A stretch of 64,000 bases of DNA. Source: Pomacea canaliculata (lineage: Eukaryota > Mollusca > Gastropoda > Architaenioglossa > Ampullariidae). The DNA lies in NCBI RefSeq assembly GCF_003073045.1, contig NC_037594.1:29252737-29316736 (forward strand), in the 5' to 3' direction. Shown here in pieces: positions 25,897-39,164 of this stretch. The notes below the pieces were generated by a model. That model had not been told where the DNA came from, made no database searches, and saw only the letters and a list, made by a program, of their open reading frames with translations. Both the position numbers and the translations under genes were made by a program. Every line of letters starts with the position of its first letter. Position 1 is the first letter of the stretch.

Positions 25897-28800
25897 TATC
25901 TGATCGGTGAAGATGTGTTATGTTCTGTGACTGTTGCATTGTTCTTTAACGTTCAGCTTGGAAGAGTACTCAGCTACCCTCATTTTAAATTGCAGTATTG
26001 CTATTTCATTATCCAGAGATTCTGAAACAAAGTCATTGTCTCTGAACAAAAGCATGAGTATGAATTCTGTTTGTGAGCAAGCACTGAGCAAAAGGTCTAT
26101 TGATCTGTTCATAGTCCATGTATTGGACATAGAAGGCAGAGAGCGCACCGTTATATTGTGTAGTGTGCATAATCAAGGTGGAGGGCAATGGCATGGACTC
26201 AGTTTCAAGGATTACTTTGTGTAAAATGTATGTAATTCGTGGTGTTTATTCTCAGTAGGTGATCATGCTTTTCATTTAGGCTGCAGTACAGTAATGCACT
26301 AAATGGCACAAGCTGTCTGCTGTGTTTTAACTTTTTATGCAGGCTCTTGCTCTACCTATTTCTCTGAAATTCTACAACCCAACAAGACAGTTCTGTTCTT
26401 CATCTGATAACTGTATGCTAAGTAATTTCTGTCACCAGAACCACAACATATGGTCACAGGATCTTTAGTTACTGTGCAGCAAAACATATTCACAACCTAC
26501 CCACAATCAACTTATTTAACCAGTACATATCTTCCATGAGCATTAAATAACACAAATAGCCCACTTAATGCTAGTACATCTAAAGAACCTATCATCATTT
26601 CAGCAGTATCCTTTCCCTGCTTGAAGACTAGGAGTTTTACTTCTTCTTAGTTCTTTTTCTGTTTCCTTTAATTGTTTATTTAAAAATAATTCATTTGGCA
26701 AGTGACATCACATGGCTTAATGATAGCTGCCATGGACTCAGCAAATACCAATCTTGCCTACTCTCACACCCTCACAGACACTGGTACATGCTGTCCTACA
26801 TGTGCCCTCCAAAATGAAAAAGATAATTCCTCATCTTGTGCCAACACATGTAGTGCTCACCCCTTCCACTTCTGAAACCCCTTTAAACGTCAGTTTCATT
26901 TCAGATCATCTTGAAAGTGGCTGGTTGACCTTTTGTAATGTGATATTAAAGTTCAGGAGCTGAAAATTTTCACTTTTCCTTTAATTCCTCTCTTCCATTC
27001 CTACAACTGCAAAGTGAAAGACGTCTTTCGTGGTATGTTGGCACGAGCGAAATCTCACATGCTTGCCCAATTTGAAACTACTGGCAAAGGCCAATAAACA
27101 AAAATACTGACTTCATGCCACGCTGACCTCAAAAGACATGGAATTCGAGTATGAATCAATATGAAGTGCTATTTTGATGTCATAATAATAAAAAGCACTT
27201 GATCCTGCATATTTCCCTGCTGAGCAGCAAGCCCAGAGAAAAACATTACAACATAAAGATACAAAAACGATGAAATAAAGGTGGAATTATCTTGTGTAAT
27301 GAAAGAACAATGGAAGAAATCAGAAAATATAATTCCAATCAACATTCCATGAAAGCAGTGTCATCATCAGGTGATGTTAAAAATTGATTTAGATATGAAG
27401 TGGGTACTCTATGTCAAAGAAGGAAAGCATCCACATGAACCACAACTTTATGCCTACCCATTAAAACTGTGCAAGCTGAAAGGCACATCTAAAGCAAACA
27501 CTGTCTCGATGTAGGGCTCATTTATCATTCCAATGATAAATGAGCCCTAAGAAAATAAAGTCCATTAATCAGCAACGGTCAAGTAGCTTAAAGCCAGCAG
27601 AATCATATCATTGTAAGTCTTTTCGACAAAAAAGAAACCACAGCAATCCAGACTGAAGGGGCATCACATTCCAAACACACAGTGACAGGCATGTCACAAT
27701 AGAAAAAGGCAGCCCTCTCCAGCTGGTTAGACAAAGGGACAATACTAACATTGAGGATGCTAAAGTGTGTCATTTGCAATATAAATGCATGTGACACAAA
27801 AGCTATATCCATGATTGCCATGTTCACATAGCAAAGTGGTGTACAAAATAAGTAATGCTCGTAAATTTTTATGCCTTTAATCATTATTTTACCTAGTTTT
27901 CAAACTCAAAGATAATGATAAATGAGCAGGGTTAAATAAGCACATAGGTACTCCTAAGGAGCATGCTCTTGGCACTTACAACAGGAATGGAACATGGACA
28001 GCATACGAGGGACAGAAAGAATAAACAAGCAGTACTGAAGAATAGAAGACAAGTATAGAAAACACACGGAGGCAACAGGAACTGAGAAAATCATGATTCT
28101 GTAGAAGACTATGAGCAGGAAAGTAAAGCAGAAAAGTGGGAGGGTCGAAAAGGACTAGCATTGTGTGGACTGTGTTATGAGTAATGCTCGAGAGAGAGGT
28201 GAATTTTCATTGCAGATTTGAAGGATTTAATTGTAGGTAGGTGGCTGATATGGAAAGGGAGAGAGTTCCATTCTTTTCCTGCACATTAATATTATGTGAC
28301 CATGTATTGTTCTGGTGACAGGAATAGTTAGGATACATTCATCAGAGCGTAGCAGTGTATACTAGTGCACACATAAAAAAATTGCACAAAATTCACAAAA
28401 AGCTAAAAGGATATCTTTGCTTTTATTACCTGAGAGTTGTAGTTTTACATCATAAACATAACAAAAATTATTTAAAAAAACTCTTTTAATTCTTTGGCTT
28501 TTTTTTAATAGTAGTCGTGTTTTTAAAACAAGTGCAACAACACAAAATTTGATTTTGTTTTGCATCATTCTTAAACCACATATTTACCTGTTTGGATGCA
28601 TGTCCTTGGAGTACTTTAACTTTATAAAAACCTATCCTTTTCTCTTAAAAACCAGCCAGGCAAATTAAATTTTGAAGCTATGCTCTAAGTTCATCTTCCT
28701 GCTTGACTTGCAACCAGAGTTTTACTGTGAACTTATTTTAATATGAAAGCCACAAGATAACTAAAAAGAATTCTGTGAACACACAAATTCAAATGAACAA

Positions 28801-29392
28801 CTTGGCTTATGATCCACTACAATAGTACCTGAACAATACTGTAGTACTGAACAATAAATCTGCCATTTAAGTAACAATGATCTGACATGAACACTAAATG
28901 ATCTGATAATTCTCAGAAGCAGATCATACACTGACAATCAAATGTTTTGGGGAAAAAGGTGGATAGATTCAAAAAACAAACTCTCAAAAGTTTCCATCAC
29001 TTTATAAGCTACCAGAACTGTAGAGTTCAAATGCCACAAACTGTAGCCTCTCAAAAGAAACAGACTCAATTATCTCTGAATACTGAATTGCATATATCAA
29101 AAATTTTGATCTATTTGTCCATGTTGCACAAAATACATTTAAAATGAACTATCAAGAAACATTTCCTATGTGCTAAATTTCCTAAATTTTGCAAAACCCA
29201 TCAGGACCTTTGCCTAGCTGCTAGTCTGAAATCAGTAGAGCAAAGTCCCACAAGACTTTACAATCAATTGTTACCTAATACAAAGACAACATATATGTGG
29301 GTTTTAAGGTGAAAACAGATCTACTGTCCTTGAGTTTTAAAAGTCGTGTTCCTTACCATAAAAAAACTAAATGCATATGGTACATAAGGTTT
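25897..29392. other. Intergenic DNA after MMADHC
   Basis: It probably contains the MMADHC 3' UTR; an AATAAA at 27093-27098 is one possible end. The only structured element I see is the perfect hairpin at 27512-27549. The 96-residue open frame at 25934-26224 has no family resemblance and lies where a 3' UTR is expected. Confidence 0.45.
27512..27549. repeat. Perfect 17-bp-arm inverted repeat
   Basis: TAGGGCTCATTTATCAT is followed by a 4-base loop (TCCA) and then its exact reverse complement. A partial copy of the arm (ATGATAAATGAGC) recurs near 27915. It could be a fold-back MITE remnant or a structured RNA arm; nothing decides. Confidence 0.75.
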
Positions 29393-32300
29393 TCATAGAA
29401 GTCTGTCACTTGTAAGGTCAAGACATCTGTTCTCTGGGGAATGATGAAGACAACTTAAATGTCGTTTGCGTGTTACAACAATGGGTGATGGTGAATCATC
29501 CCTGAACGGAAATGGTTTGTCATCTTCTCTCTGAAAAATATTCATATTAAACTACAGAGTTTGTAATCATGATTATAATTTTTTTGCATGTAGATATGTT
29601 TTTAAAAAATGTAAAGCAGTTCAAAGTGATAACAAAAATGACTATGCAAACAAACGAACAAACATATCTACCTTCTGCAGAATGGAACGAGGACAGGTGG
29701 GAAATGCATTAGGTGAGTACATGCTGTCTGGTATTTCAGCTAGAGTGTTGTTCCAAGTGATTCGTGAAGGCTCCTTTGGTGCTGAAATGAAATGTGTAAC
29801 GTTTATAGTCCACTCTGCTGAGTAAAGATTGATGTGTTCATGTTATTGTCTTACTTAAGCACAAAGGCATTGGGAGGGAAAACAAGAAAAACAAAACTTG
29901 CAATTACTTTAGTTCCTACAGATATTCCATGCACGCTGTAAAAAAAATTAAAAGACCACAAATACTCATCTGGTTAAAACAAGATCACATTCCTATAAAT
30001 GCAATGACCCCGAGAAGCAACTTAGGTGTGAATAAAACAAATGCTAAATTGTGAATAAAAACTGTGAAATAAACAACATACGTGGATAGTGTGTAAGGAT
30101 AACTGGTGATGAAGCGCCGTTAGCCAGCTTGTGCTGCTTCTCACCATTAAAGATGGTGTGAAGTCGTGTCACAGCTGCCCTAGCTTCTTCTTCCACCTAA
30201 AACATTACAGATGATAACACAAAATACAGTTCCAAACCATCTCAGACCAGAGAAGCTAGATAGCATGCAGTGACAAACCATATAAAATATGTGGACTCTT
30301 ATCAATTTCAGGACCAAACCTTATACGGTAAATCTTTCCAAAAGCTTTCTCTTGTCTCCATTTTCTACCCATGTTCATATCGAGAGAGAAGGGCATCATG
30401 GGAAGTGCAGGATAAATAATGATAAATTATTTGATAGGCTGAACAAGAAGGACTTTCAAATGTTGTAAATGGTGACCAGACACTAACCAGTGGAATGACA
30501 ATAGATAAAGCATCTAAGCAAAACCAGAGCAGACAAAATAATAATCACCATTTATTTTAGCTTTGAAATGAAACTGAAGAAAGCAATAATGTCTGAATAT
30601 GAAAGTAATGATTCTGACAGAAGACTTAAATGACACACATATTCACATAGATAAAACAAAACACTTTATAAAGAATTATGTAAGCGGAACCAATAAAATG
30701 TTTTTCTTGCTGCAAGATCTGACATGCCCAATCACCAAGTATCAGCAAACTGAAGTTTCTTAAAGGGTTCTGGACAGATCAAAGTCTGTGAAAAGGGTTA
30801 ACAATTTTAACAGAATAGCTCTGAAACAAGAACTTGTAGAGAACTGTTTACACACAGGCAGTGTAGAGGCACAAAGTATAGGAAAATGCATTTTCTTCAT
30901 GCATTCAGAGGATTTAACACATCAACCTCAATGCAAAGTTGTTTTTAAAAATGCATCTATTGCCACAGTAAGCCTATGCCACTTCCATGTCATAGTTGAA
31001 AACACAGTTCAAATGTGAAGGGAGATCTAAGCATAATTACCATAACAATGTTTGAACTGGTGCTAGTACTATTGTAAATCTCTAAATTACTCAGTTAACT
31101 TTAGAAGTTAAAATTGTTTCTAAAACTGCTAAAGCTTTCAGGTTTGTTTTGCTAGTATTTTAAGATCCGAACACTGGCCCCAAGTTCATTTTGGGAAAAA
31201 AACATTAAAAATTATTTCACTTTCTCTGTCACCAAAAGTTTTTTTTTATAAGGTTTATGGTTATAATGCTAAGGGCTAGTATATAACCAAGTGTGCTCTC
31301 TGAAAACTGGAAAGCACACCTAAATCTGTTAGACTTCAAAAGTAGAAGATGAAAGTGATTAGTTAAAACCAGCATTAAAAAAGACAACTTTCCTTGCTTA
31401 CTATGTTTCCAAATTCCTAAAAGTGGACTGCCTATGTAACTTTTATGTCACAAAGATACACTAGCCTTTACTGAACGTTTGCAGTTAGAACTGTCAGAAG
31501 AGGGATGTACAGTTTTTGTGACATTGCTACTGTCTAATCAGTGTTGCTTTCTACCTGCTTTCATTTACCTGTTCCTTTGACAAAGTTGCATCAGAAACAC
31601 AATCCAAAGAGTTGTTGACCTGGGAGATAAGTGGCTGTCTAGAAGGCTGTGCTGTGTGCTTGAACCCTCTTCTCCTTAAATCTTCCAGGTCAGCTGCAGT
31701 CAACCCTGGATACTTTGAGGTACTGAAATGTCTACGAATGCCAGGCTGTTGACAAACAATAACTGTAGTAGCATCAGAGGACAGTTCTAGCTGCATTGTT
31801 GATGCTGCTTGCATAGAAACAGCTTTCATTAAGCCATCACTTTCCACCGGTGCTAAAAGGTAAGTGGCACCAACTGGTGTTGGAAGGCTGTCATTAAGAT
31901 CTGTTTTTGTACAGAAGATTTTATCCTTTACCATTCAAAAGTTCGTCTGCAAGCAGTTGGATTAGTCCATCATGTTTCATGTAATCTACTATCTGCAACC
32001 ATTTGACACACACACAAGCAACAAGGCCCTGTCTGCCATCTTGCTTCCTTATTGGCATTCATTCAACAAATATCTTCAGTAAAGATTTTGTTTTCATCAT
32101 ATCCTATTCGCTGACTACAAGTTTTCACAACCAACCACAAAAAATACTGAAAAATGTACCTGATTATCACTTGAAGACACTTTGTTCTCCTTATTTCGTT
32201 GGTTAACAGTGACTTTTTGGACTGTTTGTACAGGCAAAAATCTTACTGGTTTGATTGCTGATTTTAGGACATTATTCGTAGTCACACCTTTATCTTGCAC

Positions 32301-33839
32301 ACTATCAATACTTCCAGTGCATGGAAAAATAGTACTTCCTCCAAAACTCGTCCTTTCTGTAACTTCTTTTTGAAAACTGTTGACAGAAACAGTTCCTAAA
32401 GCACCTGCTAAATTGTTGTCAATATTATGTGCTACAGGCCGGTGAAATTCTGGGCTTGTTTGACATTTTCCCTTAACCACATGTAGAACATCACTGCTTG
32501 GTTTATGCTCTGGAGTAAAACTGGAAAAACCACCAGAGCATCCTTTGTCTGTAGTGTCACCTGGAATACACAAACTACTAGACGATGAGCTGGTTTGACA
32601 TGGTTCAATAAACTCATCACATTTATCATGCTTTCGTAAAATGTCTGAATGCTTTTGAATGCTTCGACTCAGAATTTTAACATCTCCACATTCAGAGAGC
32701 TTTAAGCTGTTGGAAAATGTGTGTGTCTTTACAGGAATTTTGGAAAATGATTGTCTCCTAGGTCTACATGGATTGCTGTCCCATTGCCCATTGTTCCTTT
32801 TTGCCCCATTTTTCATGAGAAATTCTGTTAGTGGAGAAGCCACAATGGTCTTCTGATTCTCTGTACTGGTGTCTGTACTCCCAATGGACGCACTACTTTC
32901 TCCAACTGAATGCTTCAGATGACTCCCCATTTCAGATAATCTGTCATTAGAGTTCTCCAGCACAATACCCTGAAGTTTATCTTTATCTGCACTGCCAAAT
33001 AAATTTGGCTGATGTTCTCCTGGAATAAATCCAGAACATTTTCCAAAGGGAAAGTCTTTAACCACAGGCAACCTATTTTGGAAAATGACCTCTTCATAAC
33101 ATGGATCCTCTTTGTGGTGAGGATTTATTTTAAGCTTGGACAGTTCATACTTATCACTGAAAGACTTGGAGCTATCAGGTGAATTATCTGAATTGCACAT
33201 ATGAAATCTGCCAACACATGACTTGGTTATTTCTGAGTAGTTTCCCTTGTGAGCCATGTTCCCTTTCACAGTCTGTAGTTTGAGACTGGAATCTTCAAGA
33301 TAGTGAGATTGTTTTTAGGTTATGACAGTGAGCTAGCTGTGTTTACTTTTTTGGTCTTCTGGTGACAACAGGGAATGTGCAACAAACCTCATGTGTAATA
33401 TATTTGTTAAAGATGATTTGTGACTTCACTTATTGAACTTATCCCACTGTCATACCTCTGACTACAGTTACTGTTGTACTCTTTGAATAGTAAACTGTTG
33501 TCAGCATTCATCTGCAGTTTTTCTTTCACTGAATCTAATAGTCTTTCCAAATATGAATGACATGTGTCCTCTAAAAAGACAGCTTTTATTTCTTCATCGC
33601 TATTATTAAAAGTATTTGTATTAACTCCTTGTGATCCTCATAGGGCAAAATTAAAGTGGCATTATCTGCAACGTTTTTGACACTCCTGGTATACAATGCA
33701 CTATCCTAAATCTTCAACTGTACGTTTTTCTATGTTTGTTGTCTTTCTTTGTGATCTTCCTGTCAAACTTTGACTTAAAGACCTCAACGGTATTAGACTC
33801 AAACCACCTCTGACTGAATCTGTGTGACTTTTACAAGAT
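29393..33839 (-). CDS. Serine-rich KEN-box protein, possibly tastin (TROAP)-like
   Basis: Minus-strand exons: 32160-33839, 31569-31992, 30082-30196, 29672-29781 and 29393-29530 (stop). All have good GT-AG borders. The long exon is cleanly open from the ATG at 33257 down to 32160. Upstream of it, 33257-33839 reads as coding only if the frame changes several times (for example EEIKAVFLEDTCHSYLERLL), so I place the gene start there only tentatively. The 424-nt second exon also needs one frame change near 31930. The product is mostly Ser/Thr-rich and disordered, with SFSKIPVKTHTF, a KEN box (NQRNKENK), LVxYM-type and GATYLLAP segments, and a C-terminal EARAAVTRLHTIF...PPKEPSRITWNN block. The order and spacing recall human tastin (SKIPV, ENQ, SAYLAP, GPTRVCTNP), a cell-adhesion and spindle-pole protein. 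That identity is an inference from memory. Confidence 0.6.
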
Positions 33840-34377
33840 CTGTAATGAAAAAAAACGATATATGCATATAAATAAGCATTTACAAGAAAACATGTAGTAA
33901 TATTTAGACATCATTACATACTTTATACTATAATTAATAACTTTTTTGGGTACAATTTATAAATTACTGGAGGTTGGCCATCTCCCCGAGTACTCTGCCT
34001 TTGGTTTTGTTCTTTGTTTTACCATAGACAGTATTTTTTTTTTTTTTAACTATCGATCCTCGAGGCCACATATATTTTTAACTGGAAGGAAAAACAAATA
34101 AGGCATATATAAATCAATTATGCAGAAAATTAAATGATTCAAACGTGACTGTCAATAAAATTACGATCTACTTTACATGCAACTTACAACGTGTACTGTG
34201 TTTACATGATTATTGACATTCGAAATTTGAGTCAATTCCCTATATTTCAACATCCGGCATTGTTGAGAACAGAGAAATTTCATCATCAAAACATTTTAAA
34301 ATCACAAGTAGCACTATTGTTAACGTGCATTAACACATAAAAAATTAATACAGATTTAAGAAAACTCTTGGAAAGCT

Positions 34378-34396
34378 CCGCCATTTTGTTCTCACA
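34378..34396 (-). promoter_or_regulatory. YY1-type ATGGCGG motif, possible start of the minus gene
   Basis: Reading the minus strand, ACAAAATGGCGGAG fits the YY1 site often found just after transcription starts. It lies about 540 bases upstream of the first exon I can support for the tastin-like gene. The ATG in it opens only a short frame, so a first exon here is possible but not shown. Confidence 0.3.
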
Positions 34397-35777
34397 CGAG
34401 GTTAGTGTTTTGTGACAGTAGTGTCTTCTATTCGGATTAAGTGACAGCAAAAATTATACATTAAATCTTTGGTTTCAGGATTCGTATTGTTCTTACCGTG
34501 CCTTCCAAGTCCTTGCATCTAGATTTTTCAACGTGAAGCCTTATAGGAGCTATTTAATTGCCCTCCTGTCCTTGTAATTCCTCACTACGCCGTTATATTT
34601 TCCCTGCTGCCTTTAGAAGTCCTTACGCCGATGGTGCAGACATTTATTTTCCAGGTCTTTAATAAATCCACGAGTATGTACATCTGGATCAACATATAGG
34701 AGCACCACCATTTTAGTCACGTGACTACCAAGTTTCATTCGCGCTACGTTTGTCCACGTCCATGGTTTGCCTGCCCAGGACGCGAATTTATTTTTCCCTA
34801 AAACGATGTTCGGGACCTTATCCGAGCTTTCTGATCGGCTACTTGTTCCAGCCAGAGACTTTAAATAGAGTGCACTTGCTCCAATCCTCATGAATTGTAC
34901 ACACACACACGTGTGGTCTTCTTTCCGGTTGTCGTCTGCTCGATCGTTGTGAAGACTCCACATACATAACTGAGGATATGTTTCTGTGTGGAAATTACGT
35001 CACTGTCAACTACACGGTTACACGACACAATTCTTGCTAGCTCGGCTGCTTGACTAAATGTGATTTTTGTTTCATCTGTCTAAATAAGGACTCAGTCCAG
35101 GTGAAACTTGAATGAAATTCTGCAATTTATTGAGCTGCCATGCAGTAGATTTAACTGGTTCTTCTCACACTAATGTTCTTGTACACAAAAAAACTTGCAT
35201 ACAAAAAAAAAAAAAAAAAAAAGGCAGCTTAGTGGAATGCACACATAGACCGTACATGTATAAGCACGGACTACAAGCCGAATATCGATATCCTCGCTTA
35301 TGAGGAAAGAAAGATATATAGAGATAATTATACAGAAGGATAAAAAAGCAATACAAATAAAGTTTGAAAATTCAGTTGTCTTTATATGTTTGTGTCACTT
35401 GCACCGTTCATCATATTTATATTCTATTTTTTGTTTGTTTGTGGAAAATACATTCAGTCCTAACCATGGCAGTATGTTCAGATAGAAGTCTTTCACCTCA
35501 GCTCTCAGACCCTAACACTGCCTATAGCGTGTCGCTGGGACACTGACATGACACACTGACTGACTGCCATAGTTACAGGTTTGACTGAGCATCTGACTTG
35601 AACCTGTCACTCAAGCCTCACTGGCAACATGACAAATGGTTTTGTGTTTGGCAGACTGACGAGCAGACAGATGGCTATAACTGCGCATTCGGAAGGAATA
35701 AGGCAAGGATGGTGGGAAAGTTTGAGTTTAGTCAGCATGTTGTAGCTTGATATTGATGCTCTTACACAGACTGACAC

Positions 35778-35828
35778 TCGCATCTCTCTCTCTCTCACAC
35801 ACACACACACGCACACACACATACACAA
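35778..35828. repeat. (CT)n(CA)n microsatellite
   Basis: A TCTCTC run passes directly into a CACACA run with one CG interruption. Confidence 0.9.
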
Positions 35829-36589
35829 GGCAAACAATATCCAACAGAAATATATTGTCCAGATGCTACAAGCAGTCCCACGCTCAAAGATTATGACAAA
35901 CACAATGAAACAGAAATGACAAATGAATGTTTTCTGATCAGAATGACCAAAGTATAAATTTGACGGAAATTATTCATTTGTGTTTGATATAGTAAAGGTT
36001 GAACTACAGGTTTATCGTTTTTTAATGTGGTAAGTTTTGAAACGGAGTGCAAGATAAATGACTGTTACACGGTTTTAAGTAGGAAAAGAAGGGAAAATAG
36101 TCTCATAGTTTTAATGGTGTATCATTAGAAATATCTGTAACTGTTAGTCTCCTTCAAGACGATACCGCCATCATGACTTTTCTGTACTGTGGCTATAAAT
36201 AACTCCTGTCAAAGCAAGGTGTGTTTTCATCAGTAAAAGTTTAACGCTATAGTTAATCATAATGTTAATGTGTAGACAAAAACTGTTGTGTGTATATTTA
36301 AGTCTTTAGTCATTGTTAACAATCAGCAGATATCAGCACGAACCGTAAAACCCTTTTATGTGATGTCTTCTGAAACTGAATTACAAGTCTCATGATGTCT
36401 GTTGTGCTAGCCTATACTTTTCTTCTAGACATTAACTTCTTACTGTGAAATGTTGTATTTTGAGCTGTCTACTACCTACTGTTACATTTGTAGTCATGTG
36501 AGAGACAGCACGCTGCTGCAAGGAACAACTTCATGACTGTACTCAACCGACTACCAATGTAGAGCACACGGTAGCAGCGTATCAGAACG

Positions 36590-36745
36590 AAAACGCGCCA
36601 GGTCAAGTCGGCGGCTGCAAGTTTCGCTGCGTCATCTGTCGGCTGCAGTGACGTCACTCGGCAGTTTGCACGGCGGGAAAAAGTTGAAACCGGCAAAGTT
36701 GAACCGGCGGATCGTCTTCCTTCGCTGTTGTCATAAGAACGTAAG
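36590..36745. promoter_or_regulatory. CpG-rich promoter-like block with CRE and E2F-type sites
   Basis: It stands out from AT-rich surroundings by many CpGs. A perfect CRE (TGACGTCA) lies at 36649-36656 and GGCGGGAAA, an E2F-type site, at 36672-36680. AAAGTTGAA followed by CCGGC occurs twice in tandem just after. AAC|gtaagc at about 36738 could be the donor of a plus-strand non-coding first exon. It may drive the CEP76 locus, the tastin-like gene, or both. Confidence 0.45.
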
Positions 36746-37379
36746 CATTGCACTTTGATATTTTGCTTAAAGTTTGTGTAAATGGCGACACTTCACGCCG
36801 CACTCGCTTGATTCACTGATCTTGATGTTGACGCCATATCGCGGTTTTAAGAGAAAGTTTGTACAGACGACATTGCGTGAAGCCATTAGACTGTCAGCAT
36901 GATGTCAGCAGTCACTCTGCTTGTTGTGATCACGGTCACTATCTCACTACAACCACGCACACACACAGCAACTTAACCCCCAAACATGGGCTTTTGTTCA
37001 GCTTTCACCACACAATGGCACAGAATAATCTTCAGATAATCATACTTTTAATCATACATTGCTAGCCAAAAGTATGATCTGGATAATCTTGTGTTCTGAA
37101 AACGAGGCTGTGCCTGACAGGCTGATCTCCAGGGATTTTGTTGCTTTCTTGTGCAAAGTCTTTGCTCTAAAATATCTATAGATTTCTTTTAGTTACAAGT
37201 TGTATTTGTTTCTCTTAAATTTTACTTTGTTGCTGTTTTCACTGCTTGTGATTGCCTTGCTTTCTGTTTCTGTGGATTTTGGCTCTCCGCCATTACCTTA
37301 GATCTGATTCCTACTGCTTGTACTGTTTCCTTTTTTGCTGAAACTTAATCTGCGACTTTCAATAGAAACGAAAAACGTG

Positions 37380-37495
37380 ACAAGTCTATGTGTTGGTCAC
37401 TTAAATGTGCAGTCAGTCTGCAACAAGGCTGTGGACGTTCATGATTTAGTGTTGGATAATGACTTTGATGTACTTTTCTTGTCAGAGACAGGTTA
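37380..37495 (+). repeat. LINE endonuclease fragment
   Basis: The plus strand reads VGHLNVQSVCNKAVDV and then DNDFDVLFLSET, the N-terminal start of an APE-type endonuclease as in I, Nimb, CR1 or Jockey LINEs. It ends at the RTE fragment that follows, so it is a short relic. Confidence 0.55.
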
Positions 37496-37544
37496 AAAGA
37501 GATAGGTGATGAATCAGTAATCAATTCCTATTCCTCTTCGTGCA

Positions 37545-37803
37545 TCAGGTTGCACATAAGGCCTCAACCAGAGTCCGCCACTGATGTCGAACGGCTGAAA
37601 CCCGCTCTAGGTGACCTTTAATTTCATCTCCCTTTCCACCGTTCTTCTCCAAGTTTCCTTTGGGCAGCCTCGTTTTCTTCGGCCGTCTGGAGTCCATCGT
37701 AGGGCGACTGTGGAGAGGTCTGCTGTCTGATGGCGGAGCACATGTCCAATCCATCGCCAACGCCTTTGTTGAACCTGCGTGGTGATGGACTCGGTTATTG
37801 TTT
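37545..37803 (-). mobile_element. 5'-truncated RTE LINE fragment
   Basis: The minus strand encodes TESITTQVQQRRWRWIGHVL and RWTPDGRRKRGCPKETW, nearly identical to the C-terminus of the RTE copy at 43770-46333, and ends with the same GCACGAAGAGGAATAG. Only the last roughly 260 bases of the element are present. It lies beside the endonuclease fragment of a different LINE. Confidence 0.85.
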
Positions 37804-39164
37804 GCTCTTCGAAATACTTTATATGTATAATTGAGATTAGATAGAGACAAAAGGTCACAGTAATAACAAATGACTAATGTACATCCTCCCATAATTCTAC
37901 TTACATACCTCACCACTATTCTCATTTTTCAAGATCAGTTCTAACAGCATTTTCTGTCTTTTCAGGCAACACAATCTACCTGGAACACAAAAACGTGTAC
38001 GTAAAGCCTTACCATTTCCGATTTATTTTGATGATAAGATATCAAAGTATAAACAAAAACACCCTAATGTATGTTCCTTGACATTTCTGTGCACTTCATT
38101 GCTTTATTTTATTAATATTTATTTATTTAGATGCTCCACTTGTTGTAGTGATGTCATGACCAATCAAATCACAAATTTAAGTCCGCAACAGAAATTTATG
38201 CATAAAGAATTATTTCACCTGATCTTGGACAGATATTGTGCCTAGGAAGAAAAAAGCATTCTTTGATTTCAGTAAGGCAACCCTCATTCTATTTCTGATT
38301 ATGTGTTTTCACTTTTTGGTCTGACTGTAGGTATGTAATGCCTGCATGCAGAACCAATCGTAAGCACAACTCATTCATTTCAAATGTCCAAATGTTTTTC
38401 ATCTTCTTCATGCCATTGCCATTATTTTTCGTTGATTTTGATGTGAACTGTTTATCTGTGCTTTGGTTTTGCTGTCTTCTTCTGTTCAGATTTGATTTTT
38501 ATGCTTGTGTCATCTTGTTTTTGTTGACCAATGGGCATTAAAATTCCATTTTTTTCCATTTCCCTGCAAATTTTTTTTCTCATCTCCAAACCACTCAATT
38601 TACTTGTTCACTCACATTTTTAGATTGTGGAACTGCATGTCAGGTGTGTAAACAGAAACCTACTGATCTCTTGTGTACTATTGTGCTTTGTATTAGTGCG
38701 ACATCTCTACCAGCAATCTGTAAGCAAACTAAACACAGCCAGTCATCTGTCTACTTGTCTTTGTCACTGTTTGGACATGCATTAACACTTGCACTTGGTG
38801 TCCTGATGAACTATTCGAAAGAAAGAAATCTCAGCAGACATGTAATAACTACAGTACATAATCATAAACAAATTCAGGTTTGACGATACTGAGAAATACA
38901 TGATCATTCCATTTGGTGCATATCATGTGGTAAAGCCTCTAGCAAGCGAGTCCATTTTTTGTTATATTCTTCAATCCAGTATCATGTTGTGTTTCGGTGT
39001 TTGTGTTCCCTATTATTTTGAGCACGTTGTTTTGGCATAGCGTTTGATAGTAACTACTGTTTTTTCCTTTAGCAATGTAAATGTTATACTGGAAACCATC
39101 TGAATAATAATAGCAACATACACAGAAGAAATAATATTAGGATTTACAAGATACCTGCAGGCTC

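Larger units (their letters stand above)
33840..36580. other. Region upstream of the tastin-like gene, no gene supported
   Basis: Contains a poly(A) run at 35202-35222 and a CT/CA microsatellite at about 35778-35828. The 116-residue minus frame at 34613-34963 has no recognisable domain and I do not call it. Confidence 0.45.

Noticed and set aside
34613-34963. 116-residue minus-strand open frame upstream of the tastin-like gene
   Set aside because: No family resemblance, and no convincing donor that joins it in phase to the next exon.
36472-36753. 93-residue minus-strand open frame
   Set aside because: It spans the CpG-rich promoter-like block, has no domain and no splice partner.
37960-38000. 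Possible short exon (TTTTCAG, then NTIYLEHKN)
   Set aside because: Good-looking borders but no match to CEP76 or any neighbour; too short to support.
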